This document shows positions 51,277 through 58,657 of a stretch of DNA of 64,000 bases, in pieces. Each line of letters begins with the position of its first letter. Position 1 is the stretch's first letter. The notes below the pieces were generated by a model that made no database searches, was not told the origin of the DNA, and saw only the letters and a program-made list of their open reading frames with translations. A program made the position numbers and the translations under genes. The stretch covers positions 62,001 to 126,000 of the forward strand of contig CAWEGI010000017.1 of assembly GCA_963808815.1 (NCBI GenBank), in the 5' to 3' direction. This stretch comes from DATBLE01 sp963808815. GTDB taxonomy: Bacteria; Actinomycetota; Thermoleophilia; Gaiellales; Gaiellaceae.

Positions 51277-51822
51277 ATGGCTCACCTGGCAGAAGATGCT
51301 GAACCGGGCTCCGTGGCCGCGGTCGTGCTCGCGGCCGGAGCGGCCACGCGCTTCGGCGCCCCAAAGCAGGCGCTCCTTCTCGACGAGGTGCTCGCCCGAC
51401 TGGGGCAGTGCGGCGAGATCGGCGAAATCGTCGTCGTCATCGGCGCGTACGAGCTCGAGGCGGACGTGCGTCTCGTCCGCTGCGACGACTGGGAGCTCGG
51501 CCCCGGAGCCTCGCTGCGTTGCGGACTACGCGAACTCGCCGACGAGACGTCCGCGGCGGCGGTGATCCTCGCCGACGGCCCCGACCTGGCGCCGGCGGCC
51601 GTCGATCGCGTCGTCACCGCCTGGCGGCAGGGCGCCGGCGACGTGGTGGCAGCCTCCTACCGCGGCGTGCGCGGCCATCCCGTCGTGCTCGACCGGGCGG
51701 TCTGGGCCTCGATACCGGACGAGGGCGCGCGTGCGCTCGAGCCGCTGCTCGTCCCGTGCGACGACCTGGGTGAGCCCGGCGACGTCGACCGGCCGGAGGA
51801 CCTCCCCGAGCGCTTCGTCTAG
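51277..51822 (+). CDS. MobA-like NTP transferase
   Basis: A 181-residue Rossmann nucleotidyltransferase of the MobA/MocA group (molybdenum cofactor nucleotidyltransferase family). It has the nucleotide-binding loop VAAVVLAAGAATRFGAPKQA, the middle segment ELGPGASLRCGLREL, the Asp-containing AAAVILADGPDLAPAAVDRV and the C-terminal GVRGHPVVLDRAVWASI with GDVDRPEDL. The closest type is the CTP/GTP molybdopterin transferases associated with xanthine dehydrogenase maturation, but no molybdenum enzyme is nearby. ATG at 51277. It shares the CTAG stop with the convergent anti-sigma gene. Confidence 0.83.
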   Translation: MAHLAEDAEPGSVAAVVLAAGAATRFGAPKQALLLDEVLARLGQCGEIGEIVVVIGAYELEADVRLVRCDDWELGPGASLRCGLRELADETSAAAVILADGPDLAPAAVDRVVTAWRQGAGDVVAASYRGVRGHPVVLDRAVWASIPDEGARALEPLLVPCDDLGEPGDVDRPEDLPERFV

Positions 51823-52052
51823 AGAGGGGTCCGGAGCGCGGCGAGCTTCTGCTTCAGTGCGGGGGGCATCTCCTCGGAGCAGACCTGACGGACGAAGCTC
51901 CGCAGGCTCTCCTCGAAGCGGTAGCGCTTCCGGCAATACCCGCAGCCCTCGAGGTGCTTCTCGGCCTCCGCGCGCTCGACGTCGTCGAGCTCGCGGTCGA
52001 GGTACGGCTGCATCCACTCCTCGCACTGGTCGCAGAGTTCGTCGAACTCCAT
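51819..52052 (-). CDS. rsrA: Zinc-finger anti-sigma factor, RsrA-like
   Basis: A 77-residue ZAS-family anti-sigma factor: FDELCDQCEEWMQPYLDREL, then the conserved HLEGCGYCRKRY (HxxxCxxC), the zinc-coordinating thiol switch, and a C-terminal VCSEEMPPALKQKLAAL that contributes another Cys. By homology to RsrA it binds SigR until oxidised. The ATG at 52052 lies just after the sigma stop. Convergent with the MobA-like gene, sharing CTAG. Together with the promoter at 52674-52700 the pair forms a thiol-stress feedback circuit. The thiol-disulfide stress role is inferred from the family. Confidence 0.85.
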   Translation of the reverse strand: MEFDELCDQCEEWMQPYLDRELDDVERAEAEKHLEGCGYCRKRYRFEESLRSFVRQVCSEEMPPALKQKLAALRTPL

Positions 52053-52053
52053 C

Positions 52054-52638
52054 TCAGCCTCCGACAGCCTCGTCCGCGAGTGCCGTCTTCAGGATACGAC
52101 GTCCGCGGTGCAGGCGCGACATCACCGTGCCGATCGGGATGTCGAGGATCTGCGCGGCGTCCTGGTAGGTGAAGTCGCCGATGTCGACGAGGACGAGGAC
52201 GTCCCGGAAGTCGTGCGGGACCGCGGACAGGGCTGCCACCACGTCGTCCTGCGAGAGCCGGTCGACGACGGCGTCCTGGTCCGACCTCGGCTCGCGTGAC
52301 GATTCCTCCAGCCGGTTGTAGAGGAAGTAGTCGCCCTCCTCCAGCGGCTGCATCTCGGGGGAGCGCTGCTTGCGGCGGCCGCGGTCGATGTTGAGGTTGG
52401 TGAGGATGCGCAGCAGCCACGCGCGCAGGTTGGTTCCGGGCGTGTACGAGCGCCAGCTGCGGAACGCGCGGGCATATGTCTCCTGCATCAGGTCCTCCGC
52501 CTCCTCGCGACTGCCAACGAGCCGTCTCGCCACGCGGTAGACCTGATCCGAGAGCTCAAGCGCTTCCTCCTCGAACCGCACGCGGTCGCGCGCGTCGGTT
52601 GCCAGTCGCTGGGGCTCGGTCGGCGTGATCTCGCTCAC
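52054..52638 (-). CDS. sigR: ECF sigma factor, SigR-like
   Basis: A 194-residue sigma factor of the SigR/SigH-type ECF group. Region 2 has SREEAEDLMQETYARAFRSWRSYTPGTNLRAWLLRILTN and NLNIDRGRRKQRSPE; region 4 has ALSAVPHDFRDVLVLVDIGD and the HTH FTYQDAAQILDIPIGTVMSRLHRGRRIL. The GNLRAWL/RILTN pattern is as in Streptomyces SigR. Start GTG at 52638. A consensus SigR promoter lies just upstream, indicating autoregulation, and the RsrA-like antagonist follows directly. Confidence 0.88.
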   Translation of the reverse strand: MSEITPTEPQRLATDARDRVRFEEEALELSDQVYRVARRLVGSREEAEDLMQETYARAFRSWRSYTPGTNLRAWLLRILTNLNIDRGRRKQRSPEMQPLEEGDYFLYNRLEESSREPRSDQDAVVDRLSQDDVVAALSAVPHDFRDVLVLVDIGDFTYQDAAQILDIPIGTVMSRLHRGRRILKTALADEAVGG

Positions 52639-52673
52639 CCGCCAACCCTAGCAACGCGTTTCTGAAGACAGCC

Positions 52674-52700
52674 AACGAGCCCGGGAGCAGGGATATTCCC
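52674..52700 (-). promoter_or_regulatory. SigR-type promoter of sigR-rsrA
   Basis: On the minus strand, GGGAAT (52700-52695) is followed after exactly 18 bp by GTT (52676-52674). This matches the known SigR consensus GGAAT-N18-GTT. The start codon of sigR (52638) is ~36 bp beyond, so the gene is probably autoactivated when the anti-sigma factor is oxidised. Confidence 0.8.
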
Positions 52701-52758
52701 CGTTAGAGGCGGTCTGTCGAGGGGTAGGACCGAGACAGGCGAGCGGAAGGAGGCAGGT

Positions 52759-52780
52759 ATGCGTGGATTATGCGTGGATA
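52759..52780 (+). repeat. 11-bp tandem duplication at a translation start
   Basis: ATGCGTGGATT (52759-52769) is followed by ATGCGTGGATA (52770-52780). The ribosome-binding site GGAGG (52749-52753) is correctly spaced for the first ATG, which gives only MRGLCVDTTL before a TGA. The second ATG starts the real gene but is 17 bases from the site. Confidence 0.8.
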
Positions 52781-53036
52781 CGACGTTGTGACCAGCGACG
52801 ACCGGGCCGTCGGCCGGGTCGTGGATGTCCGGAACGGCTTCCTGATCGTCGAGTCGGGCCGGCTCCGCAAATCGCGGCATCCCATCCCGCGGGAGTTCGT
52901 CCACGCCGTGGACGAGGCGGCGAGGGTCGTCGTGACGGTGCCGAGGCGCATGCTGATGGACGCGCCGCGCGTGGACGGGCGCGGGAACTTCGACCGGGCT
53001 TCGGCGGCCGGGCACTTCGGCCTCGCCGAGTCCTAG
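52770..53036 (+). CDS. PRC-barrel-like small protein, 88 aa
   Basis: An 88-residue protein whose first ~60 residues look like a short beta-barrel (MRGYDVVTSDDRAVGRVVDV, RNGFLIVESGRLRKSRHPIP) ending in a basic helix. This resembles the PRC-barrel/DUF2171 type domain found in stress-related proteins of actinobacteria. The start context is unusual: an 11-bp tandem duplication puts another ATG at the correct distance from the ribosome-binding site, so translation may be reduced or frame-dependent. It is divergent from sigR-rsrA. Function unknown. Confidence 0.6.
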   Translation: MRGYDVVTSDDRAVGRVVDVRNGFLIVESGRLRKSRHPIPREFVHAVDEAARVVVTVPRRMLMDAPRVDGRGNFDRASAAGHFGLAES

Positions 53037-53228
53037 CTCCGGCCTCCGACCGAGTGCGAAGGCGAGTCGCTCGCGCACGATTCGGCCTGGGGAGCGGATC
53101 GGGATTCGATCCCCGCCGGCCGGCCGGCGCCGGAGCACCGAGGCCGCGATACGCAGGCACATGCGCCGGGTTCCGGACGAGCGCCTGCTGGGCGACCGGA
53201 GGATCGACAGCCGCCGCTTGCGGAAGGA

Positions 53229-53447
53229 CTAGACCGGAGGGGTCTGGTGGAAGCCGCCCTGGGCCAGCCGGCCGACGATCGTCTGCCGGTCCGTCCGGTC
53301 GTCGTCCCAGGAGAGAGTGACCTCGCCGATCAGATTCGCGTTCGCGGCCTCCAGCCCGTCGAGGTCGCGGAGCGTCGCGCCGAGGCGCATGACGCAGCGC
53401 TCGCAGCGGATCCCGGTGACCTGGATCGTCTCGGTCTGGATCGCCAT
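53229..53447 (-). CDS. HMA-type copper-chaperone domain protein, 72 aa
   Basis: A 72-residue ferredoxin-fold heavy-metal-associated domain: ETIQVTGIRCERCVMRLGAT (metal motif CxxC in GIRCERC), GLEAANANLIGEVTLSWDD, and a C-terminal RLAQGGFHQTPPV. The Met before the first Cys is absent, as in some copper chaperones. It usually transfers Cu(I) to P-type ATPases. It lies nine bases after the GCS2-type gene on the same strand, perhaps because glutathione-like thiols and copper handling are linked. ATG at 53447. Confidence 0.85.
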   Translation of the reverse strand: MAIQTETIQVTGIRCERCVMRLGATLRDLDGLEAANANLIGEVTLSWDDDRTDRQTIVGRLAQGGFHQTPPV

Positions 53448-53456
53448 GGCCGCTCA

Positions 53457-54470
53457 CTAGCCTAGCGTCCGTTCGACCACGTCCCGTGCAACGGCGAGGA
53501 TCCCGGCGGAGGCAGCGACCTCGAGCTGGCGCTCGGCCTCCGGCCGACCGTCGAGAACGAGGCGCGCAAGCTCGAGCTCCTCTCCGTCCAGGGTCGGCTC
53601 GACCTGCGCGGCGAGCGCCTCGACCTCGGTCGGATCCGGGGGAAGCCGCGAGGCATCCTCCCGGCGGCGCGCGTAGAGGCCGCGGTCGTACGTCTCGACC
53701 GTGTCCGGCGCCGTCGAGACGAGGGCGCCCGCGATCGCGGCGAAGCCGGCCGACCTGCGCACGTCGGTCTGCATATCCATCACCCGCACCTCGACGGTGC
53801 CGTACTCCGGCCGCGGCCAGGCGTCCCAGTGCCGGCGGGTCGAGTCGCGGCCGGTGGCGGTCCGCCAGTCGTCCCAGCTCCGCAGCACCGGCGGGGTTCC
53901 TCCGGTCGGCATCGACAGCAGCCGCTCCGCGCGCTCCGACCGCCGGCCCGTGTCACCGCCTTCGGCGAACGGCGAGTTGGCCGAGAGCGCCAGCAGGACC
54001 GGGAGCCACGGGACCACCGCCTCGAAGGCGCGCAGGGCCGAGTCCGGGTCGGGAACGGAGACGTGGACGTGCAGCCCGCAGACCAGCTGCCTGCTGAGAA
54101 CATCGCCCAGGGACGCGGCCATCTGCTCGTACCGCGGCAAGGGAACGATCTCCTGGTCGTCGCCCGACGCCAGGGGGTGCGCCCCGGCCGCATAGACGCG
54201 TAGACCTGCGGTGGTTGCCCGTTCGGCGATCTTCGCCCGCATCCGGGCCAGGTCGGCGAGGGCGGCCGTCGCGTCCGGCACCACGGGAGTCGCGAGCTCG
54301 ACCAGGCTCTCGAACACCTCCGCCTTGGTGCGCGCGTCTCCCTCGCCGACCACCCGGGTGAAGCCTGCAGCGGCGTCGAGCGTGTCGGCGTCGACGAAGA
54401 AGAGCTCCTCCTCGACGCCCAGCGTCCCCGGCTCAGCTTCGCCGAACCGGTGCTCGGCTTCGTCTCTCAC
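53457..54470 (-). CDS. Glutamate--cysteine ligase family 2 (carboxylate-amine ligase)
   Basis: A 337-residue protein of the GCS2 family (YbdK/EgtA type) that forms gamma-glutamyl bonds with ATP. Features: HRFGEAEPGTLGVEEELFFVD with the Glu-rich active site, VYAAGAHPLASGDDQEIV, LVCGLHVHVSVPDPDSAL with the His cluster, and YGTVEVRVMDMQTDVRR near the C-terminus. The natural start is probably the MEH-like region, but the GTG at 54470 overlaps the upstream stop (GTGA) and adds VRDEA. The first 21 bases are identical to the start of the epimerase gene at 35726. May supply gamma-glutamyl-cysteine for low-molecular-weight thiols. Confidence 0.85.
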   Translation of the reverse strand: MRDEAEHRFGEAEPGTLGVEEELFFVDADTLDAAAGFTRVVGEGDARTKAEVFESLVELATPVVPDATAALADLARMRAKIAERATTAGLRVYAAGAHPLASGDDQEIVPLPRYEQMAASLGDVLSRQLVCGLHVHVSVPDPDSALRAFEAVVPWLPVLLALSANSPFAEGGDTGRRSERAERLLSMPTGGTPPVLRSWDDWRTATGRDSTRRHWDAWPRPEYGTVEVRVMDMQTDVRRSAGFAAIAGALVSTAPDTVETYDRGLYARRREDASRLPPDPTEVEALAAQVEPTLDGEELELARLVLDGRPEAERQLEVAASAGILAVARDVVERTLG

Positions 54471-54829
54471 TTGCCGCGAACAGCGTGCACCGGGCGGCCG
54501 GCCGCCTCCCAGGCGTAGTACGACGCACTCGGCCCGAACGAGCGCTCGTAAGCGGTCACCCGCGGGTTGCGGCCGACCTGCTTGGCGCGCTCGGCGTGGC
54601 GAAGCAGATTCGGATCGTCACGAACCTCCCAGACCAGGATCAGGTGGGCGGCGGTCATGAACTCGGCGACGAAGGAACAGCCCGCAGCGGGGCACGGGAA
54701 CGGGTCGGTGGCGACGCAGAACCACCCGGCGTGATCGGCCTGGTCGTCGTCGGCCCAGATGTCCTCTTCCTCGAGGAAGTCGACGTCCTCGAGCGCCAGC
54801 TCGAGGCGACCCGGTTCCTCGCTGGCCAT
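54467..54829 (-). CDS. Hypothetical protein with cysteine/histidine pattern, 120 aa
   Basis: A 120-residue acidic protein (LELALEDVDFLEEEDIWADD) with a cysteine-containing middle (WFCVATDPFPCPAAGCSF and VAEFMTAAHLILVW) that could bind a metal, and a basic C-terminal end (NPRVTAYERSFG, YYAWEAAGRPVHAVRGK). I do not recognise it as a named family. It is the first gene of an operon with the GCS2-type ligase (GTGA overlap) and the HMA protein. The ATG at 54829 has no strong ribosome-binding site. The function may be linked to thiol or copper handling by context only. Confidence 0.6.
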   Translation of the reverse strand: MASEEPGRLELALEDVDFLEEEDIWADDDQADHAGWFCVATDPFPCPAAGCSFVAEFMTAAHLILVWEVRDDPNLLRHAERAKQVGRNPRVTAYERSFGPSASYYAWEAAGRPVHAVRGK

Positions 54830-54849
54830 GCGATCACCCTAGATAAAGC

Positions 54850-54965
54850 GAAGGCCCCCGGGCAGGCGATCGGGGACCTTCGTCTTGTGAAGGCCCCCGG
54901 GCAGGCGGTCGGGGGCCTTCGTCTTGTGAGGCCCCCGGGCAGGCGGTCGGGGGCCTTCTCCTCGT
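54850..54965. repeat. Three tandem 38-39 bp hairpin repeats
   Basis: Units at 54850-54888, 54889-54927 and 54928-54965 share a stem GAAGGCCCCCG with CGGGGGCCTTC around GGCAGGCGG. The second and third differ from each other by only a few bases; the first has one changed arm (GGGGACC). They lie directly after the HtrA stop, so they may act as a reinforced terminator, or be a hairpin-repeat array. Confidence 0.75.
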
Positions 54966-54971
54966 GGACGG

Positions 54972-56174
54972 CTAGCCGGGCGCCGTGGGCTGCCGTCCAA
55001 GCTTCACGTCGATGGTCTTCCTCTTGCCTGCCCGATAGACGACGACGTGGATCGAGTCGCCGGGCTTCTTTGCGGCGACGATGTCCCGGAGCTTGTCCAG
55101 ACTCGCGACCGGCTGGCCCGCCGCCGCGACGACGATGTCGCCGCCGAGCTTGTAGCTCTCGCCCGCGAGCACCACCTGGGTCGTTCCCGCCTCGAGTCCG
55201 GCCTTGGCGGCACCGCTGCCCGGTTGCACGCTCTGCACGAGCAGACCCCGGGTCGCGGGGAGCCGGAAGACCCGGGCCAGGTCGCGGGTGATCGGCGTGG
55301 CGCTGATCCCGAGGAACGCACGGTCGATGTGGCCCACGCGGATCAGCTGGGCGATCACCGTCTTGACCGTGTTCGACGGGATCGCGAAGCCGATGCCGAC
55401 GTTGCCGCTGGTGTCGCTCGAGCTGCCGGTCTCGATCTGCGAGTTGACGCCGATGACCTGGCCGCGCCGGTTCAGGAGCGGCCCGCCCGAGTTGCCGTGG
55501 TTGATCGCCGCGTCGGTCTGGATGACGTGGTCGATCGTGTAGCCGTTCGGAGCGGTGATCGCCCGCTGGATCGCGCTGACGATGCCCGCGGTGACCGTGC
55601 GGTCGAGACCGAACGGGTTCCCGATCGCGACGACAGGGTCGCCGACCTGCATGGCGTCCGAGTTCCCCAGCGGCAAGGGCGTCAGGGCGCGAGAGCTGGC
55701 GTCGATCTTCAGCACCGCCAGGTCGCTCGAGGCATCGGTGCCCTCGACCGTCGCCTTCGTGCTCGCGCCGTTCGAGAAGCTGACCCGCACCTGCTTGGCG
55801 CCGCTGATCACGTGATAGTTCGTGACCACGTGCCCGGCCTTGTCGACGACGAAGCCGGAGCCGAGCGACCGCTCCTCCTGGTGTTGGGGGAAGAACTGGT
55901 TGCCGAAGAACGGGTCGGCCTGGACGGTCACGACCGTTGTCGAGGTCACCTGCACGACCCCGGGAGCGGCACGGCGGTAGATGTCGTTGATCGAGAGGGC
56001 CGGGCGCGACGAGGACGACGAGGCCGCGGGCGAGACCGACGCCTGGATCTCGCGTACGGTGGTCGTCTTCCGGCCGAGACCTCCGAGCGCGGCGGCGCCG
56101 CCGAGCGCCAGCCCCGCCCCGAGCAGCGCGGCCGCGAGCAGCCCGGCCCCTGCGAGAATGCGCGTGCGTCCCAC
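54972..56174 (-). CDS. HtrA/DegP-type serine protease with PDZ domain
   Basis: A ~400-residue membrane-anchored protease: an N-terminal membrane anchor (ILAGAGLLAAALLGAGLALG), a Ser-rich linker, a trypsin-like domain with His (VTNYHVISGA), Asp (ASSDLAVLKID) and Ser (INHGNSGGPLLN), and a C-terminal PDZ domain (residues ~310-395). It acts outside the membrane in protein quality control. The GTG at 56174 gives the cleanest N-terminus. It follows the CopC-CopD gene by 47 bases on the same strand. A triple hairpin follows it. Confidence 0.88.
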   Translation of the reverse strand: MGRTRILAGAGLLAAALLGAGLALGGAAALGGLGRKTTTVREIQASVSPAASSSSSRPALSINDIYRRAAPGVVQVTSTTVVTVQADPFFGNQFFPQHQEERSLGSGFVVDKAGHVVTNYHVISGAKQVRVSFSNGASTKATVEGTDASSDLAVLKIDASSRALTPLPLGNSDAMQVGDPVVAIGNPFGLDRTVTAGIVSAIQRAITAPNGYTIDHVIQTDAAINHGNSGGPLLNRRGQVIGVNSQIETGSSSDTSGNVGIGFAIPSNTVKTVIAQLIRVGHIDRAFLGISATPITRDLARVFRLPATRGLLVQSVQPGSGAAKAGLEAGTTQVVLAGESYKLGGDIVVAAAGQPVASLDKLRDIVAAKKPGDSIHVVVYRAGKRKTIDVKLGRQPTAPG

Positions 56175-56221
56175 CAGGGCCGTTATAGACCCGGCCGTGT
56201 TGAGGTCCGGTAGCGCCTCCG

Positions 56222-58252
56222 TTAAGGGTGTGTTGCGGTCGGCGGGACGATCCTGAGCGGTTCGTCGAAGCCGGTGTAACGGTGCTGCATGAAGTGCGCC
56301 TGGGCGGTCATGTGCAGCGCGAGCAGCCGGCCCGTCCTCGGCTCGATCGAGAGCACGAACCAGGCCGGCAGGTGCGGGTCGTAGAAGGAGGCGATCCGGA
56401 CCGGACGACCGTCGACCGTCCCGGTTCCCAGCAGATGGGCGTTCGTGCGCCGGTCCGGGCCCCAGAACGGCTCCGGCTGCCTGATCCGCTCCGTCTGCGA
56501 CCGCTCCCATTTTCCGCCCGGGAGCCTGTCCCAGCGGGTGCCGCCGATGATCACGGCCTTCGGCCCGTTCGTGATCGAGTAGGCGAGCTTGTCCGGCGCC
56601 GCTACGCGGTAGATGGTGGTGATCGCGTTCCGGGCGTTCGAGGCCAGGCGCTCGTGGATGACGAGCGAGCGCAATGAGCGGAAGACGCGGTCGGCGCGTG
56701 TGACCAGCGCGGCCGCGGCCGGAGCGGGCCAGCGGCGCGGGAGGACGAAGCGGAGGGTCGCGGGCTTCGCGCCGGGGCCGGAGAGGGCGACGGTGACGGT
56801 CCGCGGCGGCGGCGGCACCGGGATCGTCGCGGCATAGCAGCCCGGCCCGCACGGCCGGGCCCCTGCCCGGGCAATCCTCACCGTCAGCCCGTCGATGCCC
56901 TTGCCGTCCTGGCCGAGGGCGGTGACGCGCACCGCGATGTTGCGCCCGCGCGGGGAAGCGGCGAGCCCGACGGCGACGTCGTCGTCCTCGCCTCCAAGCA
57001 CGACCGCGTCCGCGGGCGGCGGCCGAGGCACGGCGGGCACGACGGCTCTGGCGGAGGCAGCCGCCCGCGGCGGCGGCGGGAGCTCCGTCAGCACCGCGAT
57101 CGCAACGATCAGGCCGCCGAGCAGCGCGAGTTCCGCGCCGAGCCCGACGCGCGCGATCCGGTGCCGGTTCGTCCAGGCGACGGCGAGCACGGCGAGGAGC
57201 ACGCCCGTCTTCACCAGCACCGTCTGCCCGTACGAGGTGTGCACGACCGAGGCGAGCGTGGGGAATGCCGCGATCGCACGGGGGATCGACGCCGCCCCGA
57301 GTACCAGGACGGCACCGATCGCGATCGTGGGGAAGCGCCGGCGTGCCCTCGGGCTCCCACTCGCGACGAGCAGGACAAGCCCGCCGATCCAGACCGCCGC
57401 AGCCGCGACGTGGACGAAGTCCGCCAGTGCGATCAGGCTCCGGTGGTTTCGGGGGTCGAGGGCATGCCCGGCCAGCGTCGGCGCGACGAGCTCGAGCACC
57501 GCCGCCCCGGAGGCGAGGACGGCGACAGTCGGGACCGCGATCGACACGAGCGCGGCCGCAGCGCCGACCAGAGCGACGATTGCGGCGGTCTCGGTCACCC
57601 GGCCGAACCGGGTCGCGTCGGCGGCCGGCTCGATCGCCAGCAGCCCCAGCCCGCCGGCCGCGATCAGGATCAGGCCGGCGCCAACGACCGCGGTCTCCAG
57701 CCGACGCCGACCGGGCTCGAGCAGGACGCGCCCCGTGAGCGCCGCCCCGCCGGCGACCAGCACGCCGGCGATGAACACGAACCGGAGTACGACGGACGCG
57801 GCCGATACGCCGCCGCCTGCGGACAGCGTGGGCACCGGCCGCGGCGACCCCGCGCCCACGGCGAACGCGAGAACGCCGGTGACCAGATGGCCGTCGTCCG
57901 AGACGACGCGCCAGCGGACGGTGTAGGCGCCGCGGGCCAGCCCCGGGAGCAGCGGCAGCACGAGCGAGCGGTCGTTGCCGGCCAGCCGGTGGGCCGGGCC
58001 GGCGAGCACCGAGCGTCCCTGGGCGTCGACCACCCGGTCGCCCCCTGCCGGGCGGATCTCGTCGTCGAAGAGCAGCTTGACGTCTTGCGGCGGAGTGGCC
58101 AGCACTGCGCCGTCGGCGGGCTTCGAGCCGACCAGCCGCGCGTGGGCCGAGGCCGCCGCCGGAAAGGCGAGCGCCGTCAGGAGAACGACGAGGCTACTGG
58201 CCCTGCGGAAGGACGAGCTCGAGCAGATCCGGCCCGGCCGGGACGAAGCCAC
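56222..58252 (-). CDS. CopC-CopD fusion with C-terminal LolA-like domain
   Basis: A ~676-residue protein. After a signal region (SLVVLLTALAFPAAASA) comes a CopC domain of about 95 residues (HARLVGSKPADGAVLATPP, with the histidine at the mature N-terminus, and VSDDGHLVTGVLAFAVG). A CopD-type polytopic region with eight or more spans follows (LIALADFVHVAAAAVWIGGL, TSYGQTVLVKTGVLLAVLAV). A beta-rich CtaG/YtkA-like domain and a C-terminal ~170-residue domain with a LolA/LppX-like strand pattern (KLAYSITNGPKAVIIGGTRW) complete it. CopC-CopD fusions import copper. The extra lipoprotein-carrier-like domain is unusual. The start is uncertain: GTG at 58252 lies inside the upstream gene, or a CTG near 58176 is used. 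Confidence 0.75.
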   Translation of the reverse strand: MASSRPGRICSSSSFRRASSLVVLLTALAFPAAASAHARLVGSKPADGAVLATPPQDVKLLFDDEIRPAGGDRVVDAQGRSVLAGPAHRLAGNDRSLVLPLLPGLARGAYTVRWRVVSDDGHLVTGVLAFAVGAGSPRPVPTLSAGGGVSAASVVLRFVFIAGVLVAGGAALTGRVLLEPGRRRLETAVVGAGLILIAAGGLGLLAIEPAADATRFGRVTETAAIVALVGAAAALVSIAVPTVAVLASGAAVLELVAPTLAGHALDPRNHRSLIALADFVHVAAAAVWIGGLVLLVASGSPRARRRFPTIAIGAVLVLGAASIPRAIAAFPTLASVVHTSYGQTVLVKTGVLLAVLAVAWTNRHRIARVGLGAELALLGGLIVAIAVLTELPPPPRAAASARAVVPAVPRPPPADAVVLGGEDDDVAVGLAASPRGRNIAVRVTALGQDGKGIDGLTVRIARAGARPCGPGCYAATIPVPPPPRTVTVALSGPGAKPATLRFVLPRRWPAPAAAALVTRADRVFRSLRSLVIHERLASNARNAITTIYRVAAPDKLAYSITNGPKAVIIGGTRWDRLPGGKWERSQTERIRQPEPFWGPDRRTNAHLLGTGTVDGRPVRIASFYDPHLPAWFVLSIEPRTGRLLALHMTAQAHFMQHRYTGFDEPLRIVPPTATHP

Positions 58253-58610
58253 GGCCGCGGTAGAAGGACTCGGCGCGGTCGTTCCCACGCTCGACGACGA
58301 CCTCGAGCCGGCCCGCGCCGTTCGCAATCGCGTATCCCTCGGCCCACTCGAGCAGCTGCTTGCCGACGCCCTCCTTCTCGTGAGCCGGGTGTACACAGAG
58401 CTGTTCGATCCGAAGCCTGGCAGTGGATTCCTCGATCGCGACGTAGCCGGCGGTCTCGCCTGCCAGCTCGGCGACGAAGACGGTATCCCGCGTCAGCGTC
58501 TCGAGCGTGCGTTCGTCGTCGCATTCCGCGAAAGCGAGCTTCGCGACCGCGAACAGCAGCCCCTCCTCCTCCGTCCGGAAGGGCCGCATCATGACCTTGC
58601 GGTACGGCAC
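58194..58610 (-). CDS. GNAT family N-acetyltransferase
   Basis: A 138-residue GNAT acetyltransferase: an N-terminal start RPFRTEEEGLLFAVAKLAFA, ETAGYVAIEESTARLRIEQL, the acetyl-CoA motif CVHPAHEKEGVGKQLLEWAE (Q/R-x-x-G-x-G/A pattern), and the C-terminal NDRAESFYRGRGFVPAGPD. These transfer acetyl from acetyl-CoA to a small molecule or protein amine; the acceptor is unknown. GTG at 58610 is preferred; ATG codons at 58592 and 58589 are possible. The stop lies within the start region of the CopC-CopD gene. Confidence 0.83.
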   Translation of the reverse strand: MPYRKVMMRPFRTEEEGLLFAVAKLAFAECDDERTLETLTRDTVFVAELAGETAGYVAIEESTARLRIEQLCVHPAHEKEGVGKQLLEWAEGYAIANGAGRLEVVVERGNDRAESFYRGRGFVPAGPDLLELVLPQGQ

Positions 58611-58657
58611 TTCGGGACCTGATGCTACCTCCAAACGCCGGAACCGAAAGGAGCACC

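Noticed and set aside
53090..53135. Possible tRNA: a GGGATTCGATCCCC segment resembling a T-arm
   Set aside because: The stem and loop lengths do not fit a T-arm on either strand and no acceptor, D or anticodon arms can be built around it.
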